Shown here in pieces: positions 52,024 to 60,334 of a DNA stretch of 64,000 nt. The stretch is taken from assembly GCA_036499625.1 (NCBI GenBank), contig DASYDJ010000031.1:248001-312000 (forward strand), given 5' to 3'. Source of the stretch: JAQBQB01 sp036499625 (GTDB lineage: Bacteria; Gemmatimonadota; Gemmatimonadetes; Gemmatimonadales; Gemmatimonadaceae). Positions within the stretch are counted from its first letter, which is position 1. The number at the start of each line of letters is the position of its first letter. The position numbers were made by a program, and so were the translations under genes. The notes beneath the pieces were generated by a model. The model saw only the letters and a program-made list of their open reading frames with translations, was not told the origin of the DNA and did no database searches.

Positions 52024-54069
52024 ATGCGCATCTCGACACTCGGCCGCCGACTCATCACGGTGATCCCGGCCGCCATCGCGCTGATCGCCGCCGGCTGCAA
52101 CGATCAGGTCACGCCGACCGGCCTCGCGCCTTCGGCACATTCGCTCCACACAACGATTCCCGCGGGTTTGCCCCGCGTTTCCGCCGGGAACAATCACGCA
52201 TGCGCTCTGCGTTCGGCAGGCACCGTGATTTGCTGGGGCGACAATGGGGCTGGCCAGCTCAATGTGCCAACCGGTTTGAGCGGCGTCGCAAAGATCAGTG
52301 CCGGAGGTCAGCACACCTGCGCGCTCAAGAGCGACGGGAGCATCGTCTGCTGGGGCAGTGATTCCAACGGACAGCTCGACGTTCCGGCAGGTGTCGGCCC
52401 GGCCACGGACATCAGCGCGGGTTGGGCGACGACCTGCGGCATTTTCGCCGCTGGCGCGGTGAAGTGCTGGGGTTGGGACTACAACTCGCTCGTGTCCGGA
52501 CCGGCGTCGTTCGGACGCGCCGTGCGCGCGGTGTCCGTCAACTACACGTCCACCTGCGTCATCGCCGCCGACGACAACACGTTGCACTGCTGGGGCGCGA
52601 ATGACGACGGCGGTGTCGTGCCGCCGGCCGGACAGTTCCAGGCAGTCGCAATGGCGGCGTGGGGCGGATGCGCGCTTGCACTCGATTCCACGGTTTCGTG
52701 TTGGGGATATGGCGCTGGAAGTTGGTTCACTCCGCCCGCCGGCCAGTTCACGCAGATCAGCTCCGCGGGCTACAACGCCTGCGTGCTGTCGCCGTCGAAC
52801 GACGCGAGCTGCTTCGGCATTAGCGGCAACGATGCGGCGTCGAATGTTGCGCAGGTGAGTGCGGGCGGCGGTTTCGATTGCGCGGTCAAACTCGACGCAA
52901 CGATCTCGTGTTTCGGAAGCGGGACGTACACGCCGACGGTGTTCGCCGTGCCGGTGGAGTTCGGCGGCCCGATTCCCCCGACAGTGACATCGGGCGGACC
53001 GTACACTGGCGCGCCGGGTCAGGCGATCGCGTTCGCCCCCAACATCGTGGATCCGCAACACAATGCGAGCGCTGAGTACTGGGAGTTTCCAGACGTCTAT
53101 CAGGACGAATTCGGCCCGACGCGTTTCAACGGCCCGACCCCGGTGGTCTCATTCCCCGGCGCCGGCACGTACTCGGCGATCTTCACCGTGGAGACGGGCT
53201 TCGGCACCTATCAAACATCCACGACCGTCACGATCACCGACAATTCGCCGCCCGTCGCTGGCGCAATCACCGGTGGAACCGTGAGCACCGCGGGCCTCTA
53301 TACAGCGAGCGGAACGATCACCGACCCGAGCTCCACGAGTTGGACCGCGACCGCCGACTACGGCGACGGATCCGGCGCGCAGCCTGTGACCGTAACTGGC
53401 AGCACGTACACGCTGTCGCATCAGTACGAAGCGACAGGGAAGTTCACGATCACCGTGACGGTGACGGACAATCAGGGTGCGTCCTCGGCCGCGGTGACCT
53501 CGACCGCGACGGTGACCAACGCGCCGCCGGACATCGCGACGCTGCCGTCCGACTCGATCATCGTCGGCAACACGTACACCGCGACCGGATCGTTCACCGA
53601 CCCGAGCTCGCACACCTGGTCGGCGACGGTGAGCTACGGCGACGGGTCGTCCACCGCGAAGCTTTCGCTCACGAGCAAAAAGGCGTTCACGCTCAACCAC
53701 GATTACAAGACGGCCGGCGTGTACACCGTGACGGTGCAGATCAAGGACAACCAGGGTGCGACCGGGACCGAGGTTGCCACTGTGACGGTGCAAGGCGCCG
53801 CAGCGGCCACGACGACGCTCGTTGCGTCTGTCGCGCAGCTCGCCGCCTCGGGCGCGATTGCGCCGGCCGCCGCGACCGCCATTACCAATTCTCTAAACGC
53901 CGCCGCGACGGCCATTGCGGCCGGCAACAAGATCGGAGCGTCGGTCGATCTCGCCGAGGTGGGGCTGACGATTCTCAACGAATTGCGGCTCCATCGGATG
54001 ACCAACGCAACCGCGGACCAACTCGGCGCGGCGATCGCGCTGATCGTCAAGGCCATGCTGTTCCCGTAA
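52024..54069 (+). CDS. Lipoprotein with RCC1-like and PKD repeats
   Basis: 681 residues. Lipoprotein signal peptide with lipobox LIAAGC near residue 27. Then about seven RCC1-like repeats marked by ICWGDNGAGQLNVP and VCWGSDSNGQLDVP, which build a beta-propeller. Two PKD-like domains follow (TADYGDGSG, SVSYGDGSS-type motifs), then a helical tail. Surface exposed; probably binds protein or carbohydrate. 145 bases after the BTAD gene, followed by a terminator. Confidence 0.85.
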   Translation: MRISTLGRRLITVIPAAIALIAAGCNDQVTPTGLAPSAHSLHTTIPAGLPRVSAGNNHACALRSAGTVICWGDNGAGQLNVPTGLSGVAKISAGGQHTCALKSDGSIVCWGSDSNGQLDVPAGVGPATDISAGWATTCGIFAAGAVKCWGWDYNSLVSGPASFGRAVRAVSVNYTSTCVIAADDNTLHCWGANDDGGVVPPAGQFQAVAMAAWGGCALALDSTVSCWGYGAGSWFTPPAGQFTQISSAGYNACVLSPSNDASCFGISGNDAASNVAQVSAGGGFDCAVKLDATISCFGSGTYTPTVFAVPVEFGGPIPPTVTSGGPYTGAPGQAIAFAPNIVDPQHNASAEYWEFPDVYQDEFGPTRFNGPTPVVSFPGAGTYSAIFTVETGFGTYQTSTTVTITDNSPPVAGAITGGTVSTAGLYTASGTITDPSSTSWTATADYGDGSGAQPVTVTGSTYTLSHQYEATGKFTITVTVTDNQGASSAAVTSTATVTNAPPDIATLPSDSIIVGNTYTATGSFTDPSSHTWSATVSYGDGSSTAKLSLTSKKAFTLNHDYKTAGVYTVTVQIKDNQGATGTEVATVTVQGAAAATTTLVASVAQLAASGAIAPAAATAITNSLNAAATAIAAGNKIGASVDLAEVGLTILNELRLHRMTNATADQLGAAIALIVKAMLFP

Positions 54070-54102
54070 CCTTACGGTAGGATTGCGGTCGCAACGAACA
54101 CG

Positions 54103-54150
54103 AAGCGCCCGGATTCGCAGTGCCACTGCGGGTCCGGGCGCTTTCGTTTT
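54103..54150 (+). terminator. Terminator after the RCC1/PKD lipoprotein
   Basis: AAGCGCCCGGA/TCCGGGCGCTT stem with T-rich tail TCGTTTT. Because the stem is symmetric it might also serve the convergent YdeI gene. Confidence 0.85.
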
Positions 54151-54172
54151 GTCAGGCGAGCGTTCACTCGAT

Positions 54173-54736
54173 TCAGCGTCTCTCGAGAAAGCCTCTGCCT
54201 TCGAAGATCGCGGGCATCGCCTTTTCGATTCGCGCGGTGCGCGTCGCCGACTGCTTGGCCGCGGCAATGTGGTACAGATAACTCCTCTGTCGCCCCGGCG
54301 TCAGCGCGTCGAAGGCACGCTTGAAACGCGGATCCTTTTTGAACCGCTCGCTCAGCTCTTCGGGAACTGGATAGTCGGCGGTCTTCTTCGGCGTCATGCG
54401 CAGCCCAGCCTTCTCGACTGCAATCGCTTCGCGCACGTAGGCCTTGATGGTCGCCGCCTTCGCCGCGATCTCCTTTGCGCTGGTGAACTTCATCACGCGC
54501 CCGGCGTGCACCTTGCCGAGTTGCATCAGCACCTTCTTAGGATCCTTCAACAGAGCGCCCTGAAAGAAGCCCAGCGCGAAATACTCTTTGAAGCCCTGCA
54601 TGATGACGATGTTCTTTCCGTCCACTGTGTAGGTGGGCTTGCCCCACTTACACTCTTCCGTCATCGCAAAGCCGCCGAGCACTCGGCGCATTTCTGAGAT
54701 CTCTGCTTTCCATCGGTCTTTGTACGCCATCTCCAT
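54173..54736 (-). CDS. YdeI/OmpD-associated DUF1801-like protein
   Basis: 187 residues from ATG 54736 (MEMAYKDRWKAE). DUF1801 part ECKWGKPTYTVDGKNIVIMQ and the YdeI C-terminal FDALTPGRQRSYLYHIAAAK block. Small stress-type protein of unknown function. First of the small-gene series at 54.2-62.6 kb. Confidence 0.85.
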   Translation of the reverse strand: MEMAYKDRWKAEISEMRRVLGGFAMTEECKWGKPTYTVDGKNIVIMQGFKEYFALGFFQGALLKDPKKVLMQLGKVHAGRVMKFTSAKEIAAKAATIKAYVREAIAVEKAGLRMTPKKTADYPVPEELSERFKKDPRFKRAFDALTPGRQRSYLYHIAAAKQSATRTARIEKAMPAIFEGRGFLERR

Positions 54737-54781
54737 GTTGGCATCATCCTCCAGAAGCGGTTGGCACACCGTCTTGCGTCT

Positions 54782-55000
54782 TTAGGCGCCGACCACGCGG
54801 AAGTCTCCCGGCTCCATCGCCACGAGCGCATCGAGAACGAGCGGCGCAATCGGAGCAAGTGTTGGCACAGTATTCCGCGCCGCGAGGAGAGGCCCGTCGT
54901 CGAGATCGGACCATCGCCGACCATGAACGGTGTGAACGCGATGGCCAGGCAGTAGCGCGGCAAAGGCGCGCGGGAGATTGCCATCGAGAAGCACCCGCAC
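54782..55000 (-). pseudogene. DUF5615 (PIN-like) toxin with internal deletion
   Basis: 72 residues. N-terminus MRVLLDGNLPRAFAALLPGH then VHTVHGRRWSDLDDGPLLAA is DUF5615, but the central strand with the catalytic TxD-type residues is missing and the protein jumps to APIAPLVLDALV and the C-terminal VVGA. About 35 residues shorter than relatives I know; probably inactive. Partner DUF433 gene lies 8 bases upstream. Confidence 0.65.
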
Positions 55001-55007
55001 GTCGCGG

Positions 55008-55229
55008 CTACGCTGCCGGCGTAATCAGGGCGTGCTTCGCAATCTCCAAAACGGCGATAGCGTGTTCGCGAGTGACACTCGGGAATTCGTCCAGAAATTG
55101 ATCGAGCGGATGGCCGGCTTCGAGATAGTCGATAAGCGACTGTACCGGCACGCGAGTGCCGCCGAAGACGGGAGCGCCGCCGAGTCGGTCGGGCGAAGTA
55201 GCGATGGGCGGATCGGGAACAGTCGACAT
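55008..55229 (-). CDS. DUF433-family antitoxin
   Basis: 73 residues. DUF433 HTH-like domain: GGAPVFGGTRVPVQSLIDYL and FPSVTREHAIAVLE. Usually an antitoxin for DUF5615. Starts 13 bases after an attC-like end (55242-55248). Confidence 0.88.
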   Translation of the reverse strand: MSTVPDPPIATSPDRLGGAPVFGGTRVPVQSLIDYLEAGHPLDQFLDEFPSVTREHAIAVLEIAKHALITPAA

Positions 55230-55241
55230 AATGATGTGGCT

Positions 55242-55316
55242 GCCTAACGCCTTTAGTTCAGCTGCTTGGGATGATCACTCAATATACCGCGTAGCTGGCG
55301 GGCCCGCGCGCCAAGC
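55242..55316 (-). repeat. attC-like site (A)
   Basis: Minus-strand end ...GCAGCTGAACTAAAGGCGTTAGGC, with GTTAGGC as the cassette-boundary core. A GCTTGG/CCAAGC pairing (55264-55269 with 55311-55316) could extend the hairpin. Left part degenerate. Confidence 0.45.
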
Positions 55317-55522
55317 TAGAGGCGACCGCGCTTGAGGATGATGACGAGATCTTTGGTGCGCCCTTGGCCGATAGCCATCCCTGACAAGCCGAGCGCTTCC
55401 CAGCCTTGAGCGCCGAGCTCATTCAACTTGGTTGTGAGCGCGTCGCCGTCGAGATTCGGTCCCAGCCAGAATCCGGCAACGCTGACGTCGAGGACCATGT
55501 ACTCCCACTGTGTATGCGGCAT
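55316..55522 (-). CDS. DUF4177-like small protein
   Basis: 68 residues. QWEYMVLDV, LNELGAQGWEALGLSG and ILKRG are DUF4177 features. Function unknown. Confidence 0.7.
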   Translation of the reverse strand: MPHTQWEYMVLDVSVAGFWLGPNLDGDALTTKLNELGAQGWEALGLSGMAIGQGRTKDLVIILKRGRL

Positions 55523-55560
55523 TGTCGGTGAGATGAGGAAAGTGTGATACGGCGAATGGC

Positions 55561-55788
55561 CTAGCTAGTCCGCGCGTAGAGCTCGACATAGCCGCAGCCG
55601 GGACAGCGATACGCTACGAATGGGATCGACGTCTTCGGATCGTACTTGATGCGCCCAAAAAAACGCCGCGCCGCCGGCTCCCCGGGTGCCCAACGAGATA
55701 GTATCGCCGCGCCGTCCGTGATGTCGGGGACGTGCCCCCGCTCCATCGGCTTGTCGCACTTCGGGCATCGTGGGTGAAAGTCAGCCAT
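55561..55788 (-). CDS. PF20097/DUF6487-like zinc-ribbon protein
   Basis: 75 residues. CPKC near residue 8 and CPGC near residue 62 form a zinc ribbon; RFFGRIKYDPKTSIPFVAYR lies between. Frequently seen among small accessory genes. Function unknown. Confidence 0.75.
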   Translation of the reverse strand: MADFHPRCPKCDKPMERGHVPDITDGAAILSRWAPGEPAARRFFGRIKYDPKTSIPFVAYRCPGCGYVELYARTS

Positions 55789-56169
55789 TCCCTACCTCGA
55801 GTCGAGCGGATGTCTGTGCGGCCGTCAGTTGCAGCGTTCGTGCGTCTGCCGCGGACGAAATCACGAGAAGCCGCGACCCGTAATCGCGCAGCTGGCCTTC
55901 CAGCCGTCCGATGCCCTGCGAGCCTCACAACGGTAGCTCGTGAAAGCAGTGCCTTGCCAGAGCTGCGCTTCGAATACAATGCCAGCCGGAACCTTCCTTG
56001 GCCAGTGGAGCTCGAGTTGATGCGGAATCGCTCAGTTGAAGACAGATCGGCACGCGGCCGTGCGCGACGAGGTGCGCCTGGCTGAACGATCATGTGAGCG
56101 TAGGTCGGCGGACAAGTCGCCATGTCGCGAGTGCGCGGTTGCAGCGCGCGTAGAAGACGCAACCAGATC
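55789..56169. other. 381-base stretch without a supported gene
   Basis: Several overlapping frames, none with recognisable content or RBS. Possible remnant of a cassette; nothing certain. Confidence 0.4.
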
Positions 56170-56784
56170 TCAATCCTGGCCAGGCCAGCTCTCAAGCAAG
56201 TTGTACCGGACTGCCCAGTTCTCGAGATGCGGTCGCGTGGTCGATGACGCATGATCCAGCGCATCGAGAAGAAGTGAACGTGCCGCACTCGGATCGTGAC
56301 AAGCAATGCTGGCCGCTGCTGCCTGCCAGAACGCGCCAGTTCGCGCGAATTCATCTCGGGCCGCGCGCAATGTACTGAGTCGATCGAGCCAAGGCGCTCC
56401 AAAGTTGCGGTATAGCTGAAGAAAGGTCGAGCCAGCGCCCGCGATGGACTTGAGATCTTCCGGTGCAAACTCAATCCACGTGTCGCGGCCATCGGGTGCG
56501 AGCGTCGAGGCGCGACATCGCAGCTGGGCATCCGCCTCGGTCGGCCTGTTGGTGAGCGCGCCAAGGCCAAGTACCTCGGCGACGGCGGGAAAGTAGATCG
56601 CAACGTTCAGAGCAGCCCGCCCCTCAGATCGGGTCGCATACATCGATCCTTGCAGGTTGACGATCTGAATGGCCTGATCTGGGTCGACCCGCCGTCGCCA
56701 CGTGCGGCCCGTCTTACGAAAACGCTCAAGCTTGAGTTGCGCGGTCAATCCCGCGTTGGCGACAGAGTCGAGTGGCGATGTCAT
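56170..56784 (-). CDS. DUF4304-like protein
   Basis: 204 residues. FRKTGRTWRRRVDPDQAIQI and NVAIYFPAVAEVLG resemble DUF4304, a family often next to toxins or in mobile cassettes. Function unknown. 17 bases after the DUF2019-like gene. Confidence 0.6.
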   Translation of the reverse strand: MTSPLDSVANAGLTAQLKLERFRKTGRTWRRRVDPDQAIQIVNLQGSMYATRSEGRAALNVAIYFPAVAEVLGLGALTNRPTEADAQLRCRASTLAPDGRDTWIEFAPEDLKSIAGAGSTFLQLYRNFGAPWLDRLSTLRAARDEFARTGAFWQAAAASIACHDPSAARSLLLDALDHASSTTRPHLENWAVRYNLLESWPGQD

Positions 56785-56800
56785 CGAACCGGGTGGCTAG

Positions 56801-57193
56801 CTACGTTCCTTCAGGACGAGGCAATGGAAATGGCGATCGGAGACGACCGGCGCGGAATTCTTTCAGCAAGACCGCAGCGGAGAGCCGGAGAAGCCCACCC
56901 TCGGCAGCAAATTCTTCGAGCATAGGAATGACCGAAGTGTCTCCGCGGCTCAGCAGTTCGGCTGCTGCCCACTGTCGAACGTGAGGTGATTGGTCACCGG
57001 CCAACGATCGGAGAGCTGCGAGACCTCGATCATCGCGTGTGCGTAAGACTGCCACAGCCTGCGTCATTTCAGCATGTAAGTCGTGATCGCGAGACGTTGG
57101 TGGCACCACACCATCGCCCTTGGCCATCGCGGCCTTTCGAAAGTCTTCGACCGGATCGGAAGTGTCTGACGTTTCTGTCATCGAGGTGGCCAT
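56801..57193 (-). CDS. DUF2019/HEAT-like protein
   Basis: 130 residues. HEAT-like helix pairs: LRSLAGDQSPHVRQWAAAEL and VIPMLEEFAAEGGLLRLSAA. Starts 7 bases after an attC-like end (57200-57223). Relatives are sometimes immunity-type proteins. Confidence 0.6.
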   Translation of the reverse strand: MATSMTETSDTSDPVEDFRKAAMAKGDGVVPPTSRDHDLHAEMTQAVAVLRTRDDRGLAALRSLAGDQSPHVRQWAAAELLSRGDTSVIPMLEEFAAEGGLLRLSAAVLLKEFRAGRLRSPFPLPRPEGT

Positions 57194-57199
57194 GTGTTG

Positions 57200-57223
57200 C
57201 CCCGAACGCCCTAGCTCAGCTCC
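57200..57223 (-). repeat. attC-like end (F)
   Basis: Minus strand GGAGCTGAGCTAGGGCGTTCGGGG aligns with site A (GCAGCTGAACTAAAGGCGTTAGGC) apart from a mutated core. It directly precedes a start codon, as in a cassette boundary. Confidence 0.4.
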
Positions 57224-57360
57224 AAAGGATTCTCATCAGGGTGCTGCCGAAAGCGGCACAGTTCAATAGCGAGCCCTTGCCAGCTACTGATGGCGGGTAC
57301 GTCATCCGTTACAAGATGGACACTGGCCACCTCTTGTTTATCGAGCACAAAACGACCCTT

Positions 57361-57993
57361 CTACCCTCGCGTGGATGCTCGCAATGAGTTGATGGTTGCG
57401 GCCTCGCTCGCGCTGTCACGGCTGCGCTTTGTTCTGCGCCGGACGATGGTATCGCGCGCCGCACCAACGCCGAACGCGGTCGCGCAGAGGGGCATCAAGA
57501 CCCACGCGCCCATGAACGCCAGCTCGAAGGCCAGCCGTCCTACCCAATCCGACGCGCCGTTGATCCCGAACGCGAGCACCGCAGGGAACGCTGCGAGCAC
57601 ACCGACGAAGCCGCAGAATTCAAAGAAATCTTCTCGAAGGAATCGAAAGCCTGGTCTGGCCGGCGCTGCGCTTCGCCATCCAATCACCACGCCGGTGACG
57701 ACGCCGAGCGCGACGAGCGTCCCGAAGTATCCCCAGATGCTCAAGTGTAGAAGCCGCGGGACGTATAGCGTGACCATGGCCCCGCCGACCGCCGCGCCGG
57801 CGTGCTGAAGCATCGGCTTTCGGCGAATCGCCACGAACAGTGCCGTTACGATCGCCGAGCTCACGGCGAGGTGCTGCGGAAGCCCGAGTCCGAACAAGGC
57901 TGCTGACGCCGCGCCAATCGTCACGAACGCCAGCGGATTCGTCGCGCTGTGTACGTCCGTGCTGCTCGAGTGTTCCTCCCTGGTGTCGCTCAT
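57361..57993 (-). CDS. Multi-pass membrane protein, unknown
   Basis: 210 residues with about five hydrophobic segments (LAVSSAIVTALFVAI, GYFGTLVALGVVTGVVIGWR, FCGFVGVLAAFPAVLAFGIN among them) and a basic tail. No family. Its start overlaps the YdeI-like stop (ATGA). Confidence 0.65.
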   Translation of the reverse strand: MSDTREEHSSSTDVHSATNPLAFVTIGAASAALFGLGLPQHLAVSSAIVTALFVAIRRKPMLQHAGAAVGGAMVTLYVPRLLHLSIWGYFGTLVALGVVTGVVIGWRSAAPARPGFRFLREDFFEFCGFVGVLAAFPAVLAFGINGASDWVGRLAFELAFMGAWVLMPLCATAFGVGAARDTIVRRRTKRSRDSASEAATINSLRASTRG

Positions 57994-58628
57994 CGCGCCT
58001 TCTTCACCCCATCGGTCACCGCGCCTTTCTTCTGCGGCACGATCGTCTCACCGCGAGCAAGCATCGCCACGAGCGTCGCAATCTTTTTTGCGCGACCCGC
58101 GGGCGTCTTCATGTTGTTCGTGCGAAACGCGATCGCGAATAGGTTCTGCTTGCTGAGCGTCGAGAACGTTTTCAGCGCGCGGGCGTTGGCATCGATGGCG
58201 GCGCGGAGATCAGCCGGGATGGTCTCTTTAGAGATCTCGCGGATTGGCGCATAAGCCGCGTCCCATCGCCCATCCGCCTTGGCGGCGTCGACCTGCTTCT
58301 GACCGTGGGGCGTCATTCGCTCGGCGCCGACGAGGCGAGCGACGTGCTCGCGGTTCACCTGACTCCACATACTCTTCGCGGTCCGCGGGGTAAAGCGTTG
58401 CAGGAACGATTGCTCGTCGAACGACTTTTTGAGACCGTCGATCCACCCCCAGCAGAGCGCAACGTCGAGAGCTTGGGCGTAGTCGACGGTCGGCAATCCA
58501 GAGCTCTTCTTGTGAATCTTGAGCCAGATCTCCGATTCACGCGCGTGATGCGTCGCCATCCATTTCTCGAAGGCGGCGGCGGTCTTGAAGCTCTTGATCT
58601 TTTCGGGATCGGGAACGACGGGAGGCAT
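57990..58628 (-). CDS. YdeI/OmpD-associated family protein
   Basis: 212 residues from ATG 58628. KSFKTAAAFEKWMATHHARE, EIWLKIHKKSSGLPTVDYAQ and ALDVALCWGWIDGLKKSFDE, then TPRTAKSMWSQVN, are the YdeI-like blocks. Second such protein in the series. Role in stress or peptide resistance unproven. Confidence 0.88.
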   Translation of the reverse strand: MPPVVPDPEKIKSFKTAAAFEKWMATHHARESEIWLKIHKKSSGLPTVDYAQALDVALCWGWIDGLKKSFDEQSFLQRFTPRTAKSMWSQVNREHVARLVGAERMTPHGQKQVDAAKADGRWDAAYAPIREISKETIPADLRAAIDANARALKTFSTLSKQNLFAIAFRTNNMKTPAGRAKKIATLVAMLARGETIVPQKKGAVTDGVKKAR

Positions 58629-58657
58629 GGCCGAATTATGCGCGACGGAACGATTCG

Positions 58658-58942
58658 TTAACCGCGAACTCGGTGCAAAACGATCCAGAGCAACCCGGCG
58701 GCAACCACGACCCAGTACGTCTTGTTCACCACCCGATACCAAGGCAGCAGGCGCCGTCCTGGCACATCGTAGTTCGCTGCGTTGAGCCGCTCCGCTGCAG
58801 CCTTGGAGTTGGACGCCATCGCCGCGCTCCAATTCGGCTTGTCGATTCGGTGTTCGGCCAGCATGGAGGTCAACACGATGCGCGCCATTCCGAAGAGGAA
58901 CCACGCCGCGATTGGTGCCAGAGTATAGCCGAGAGACATCAT
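58658..58942 (-). CDS. Small two-helix membrane protein, unknown
   Basis: 94 residues. Hydrophobic helices at both ends (IAAWFLFGMARIVLTSML and TYWVVVAAGLLWIVLH). 12 bases after the YCII gene, so may share its message. Confidence 0.5.
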   Translation of the reverse strand: MMSLGYTLAPIAAWFLFGMARIVLTSMLAEHRIDKPNWSAAMASNSKAAAERLNAANYDVPGRRLLPWYRVVNKTYWVVVAAGLLWIVLHRVRG

Positions 58943-58954
58943 GACGCGAGCTCC

Positions 58955-59296
58955 TTAGGACTCCGGATCGAAAGCGATCTCGCGGACCTCTTGCGCACAT
59001 CGACACGCCTTGGCGATCCGAGCTGCCCACCCGAGCGCATCCTCGCGCGAGGAAACTTCGACGATCGAGAACCCTCCGACGACAGCCTTTGTCTCCGGCA
59101 CAGGCCCGTCGGAGATCGTCCCATCGGTCGCCACAATGCTCGACTGTTGGCGTAGGATCCCGCCACCGAAGATCCAGATCCCGGCGGCCTTGGCCTCGCG
59201 GACCACAGCGTGCGCCGATTCGCCCACTCCCGGCATGTCCGCCTCGGGAATGTGGTCCATCGAGCCGTCGTCGAACGAGATGAGGTATCGCTGCAT
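58955..59296 (-). CDS. YCII/DGPF-domain protein
   Basis: 113 residues. MQRYLISFDDG...ISDGPVPETKAVVGGFSIVE carries the DGPF-like signature of YCII-related proteins often linked to ECF sigma factors; none is adjacent. A good RBS (GAAGGAG) precedes ATG 59296, and an attC-like end lies 28 bases further up. Confidence 0.85.
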   Translation of the reverse strand: MQRYLISFDDGSMDHIPEADMPGVGESAHAVVREAKAAGIWIFGGGILRQQSSIVATDGTISDGPVPETKAVVGGFSIVEVSSREDALGWAARIAKACRCAQEVREIAFDPES

Positions 59297-59324
59297 TGCA
59301 TTGCTCCTTCTATCAGTCCGTCAG

Positions 59325-59384
59325 GCCTAACGCCTTCCCCCACGATTGATCCCGAATCGCACTCGCAATCACGTGGCTCCCGCT
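59325..59384 (-). repeat. attC-like site (B), best supported
   Basis: Minus strand ends in GCGTTAGGC (59325-59333). CCACGATTG (59340-59348) pairs with CAATC-A-CGTGG (59366-59376), a 9-bp stem with one bulged base, as expected of an attC hairpin. It fills the gap between two small genes exactly; the distal core is degenerate. Confidence 0.55.
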
Positions 59385-59843
59385 CTACGGCGCATGGGCA
59401 CGGTCAACGCGCCAAGTCCCGTCGCGTCCTCGCACGAACTGAAACGTTTTGGCGGCAGTCCCTCGAAGCTCGACGCAGGCTTGCGATCGACACACGTCAA
59501 CTGCAATCCGACTAATCCCCTGGGCGCGCGCAACCGCGTCGTGCAGCGTCGCGACTTCCTGCGCCTCGCGGGCGACGCGGCTCGCGTTCGCCGCCGGCGT
59601 CGGCGTCTGGATCTTGATCGTGAGGACGCTCACGGTGCGCCCGCGGAAGACGACGAGATTCCGTTGGTGGACCACAGTGCCGGACCGGAGCGTCAGCGGA
59701 ATGTCGTTCGTGGGATACTTGTAGCCGAGACTTGGAGTCTGAGCGATCACCGCTGCAGGTGCGATCCAGGCCGCGACGAGTCCAGCCGCGGCGACAGCGC
59801 GCCGCGTGCGGCGCGAAGTCCACTTCGTCGTCATGTGATGCAT
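59385..59843 (-). CDS. Small exported protein, unknown
   Basis: 152 residues; ATG 59834 (MTTKWTSRR) is an alternative. Signal peptide (AVAAAGLVAAWIAPAAVIAQ). The mature part has two cysteines (VCRSQACVEL) that could form a disulfide. No family recognised. Confidence 0.65.
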   Translation of the reverse strand: MHHMTTKWTSRRTRRAVAAAGLVAAWIAPAAVIAQTPSLGYKYPTNDIPLTLRSGTVVHQRNLVVFRGRTVSVLTIKIQTPTPAANASRVAREAQEVATLHDAVARAQGISRIAVDVCRSQACVELRGTAAKTFQFVRGRDGTWRVDRAHAP

Positions 59844-59849
59844 GTGAGT

Positions 59850-59872
59850 CTCTAACGCTCGAGTTCAGCTGC
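59850..59872 (-). repeat. attC-like end (C)
   Basis: Minus strand GCAGCTGAACTCGAGCGTTAGAG, close to site A, lying 6 bases before the start of the exported-protein gene. Confidence 0.45.
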
Positions 59873-59955
59873 AAAGCGATCAGACAAGAGTGTGGCTGTC
59901 GGGCGCACAATTCCAGAGCCGCTTTCTCTCTTGCATGCGGCGAACGCTGGTCTTA

Positions 59956-59981
59956 TATACTGAACCATATGGTTCAGTATA
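59956..59981 (+). promoter_or_regulatory. Perfect 26-bp palindrome over the arsR start: operator and leaderless promoter
   Basis: TATACTGAACCAT/ATGGTTCAGTATA. The TATACT at 59956-59961 is a -10 box, and 7 nt later the transcript would begin at the ATG itself. A bound ArsR-type dimer would block both. Confidence 0.75.
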
Positions 59982-60334
59982 CGACGACCCGACTCGATGC
60001 GTCATTCGCCGCGCTCTCGGACTCCACTCGGCGCGGCGTGCTGGCGCAGCTCGGACGAGCCGACGCGTCGATCACGGACCTTGCCGAGAAGTTCGACATG
60101 ACGCTCACGGGCATGAAGAAGCACGTCGGCGTTCTGGAGCAGGCGGGGCTCGTCACCACGAAGAAGATCGGGCGCGTGCGCACATGCCAGCTGGGTCCAC
60201 GCCGATTGGAGGAAGAGACGGCGTGGCTCGAGCGGTACCGCCGGCGATGGGACGAACGTTTCGACGAGTTGGAAAACGTTGTCGAAGAACTGACACGAAA
60301 GGAGGCGAGCGATGAACGCAGGAATCGGAAGTGA
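59969..60334 (+). CDS. ArsR-family regulator
   Basis: 121 residues from ATG 59969. Winged helix: FAALSDSTRRGVLAQLGRAD, ITDLAEKFDMTLTGMKKHVG, VLEQAGLVTTKKIGRVRTC. No metal-binding cysteine pair, as in the regulators that pair with SRPBCC proteins. It overlaps the next gene by 23 bases and probably represses itself through the palindrome. Confidence 0.92.
   Translation: MVQYTTTRLDASFAALSDSTRRGVLAQLGRADASITDLAEKFDMTLTGMKKHVGVLEQAGLVTTKKIGRVRTCQLGPRRLEEETAWLERYRRRWDERFDELENVVEELTRKEASDERRNRK

Noticed and set aside
51145..53061. Very long minus-strand open frame (638 codons)
   Set aside because: Antisense to the BTAD and RCC1/PKD genes, whose frames have recognisable domains; its composition is arginine-rich noise typical of GC-rich antisense frames.
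55614..56603. 329-codon minus-strand frame
   Set aside because: Overlaps the zinc-ribbon and DUF4304-like genes in another frame; no conserved content.
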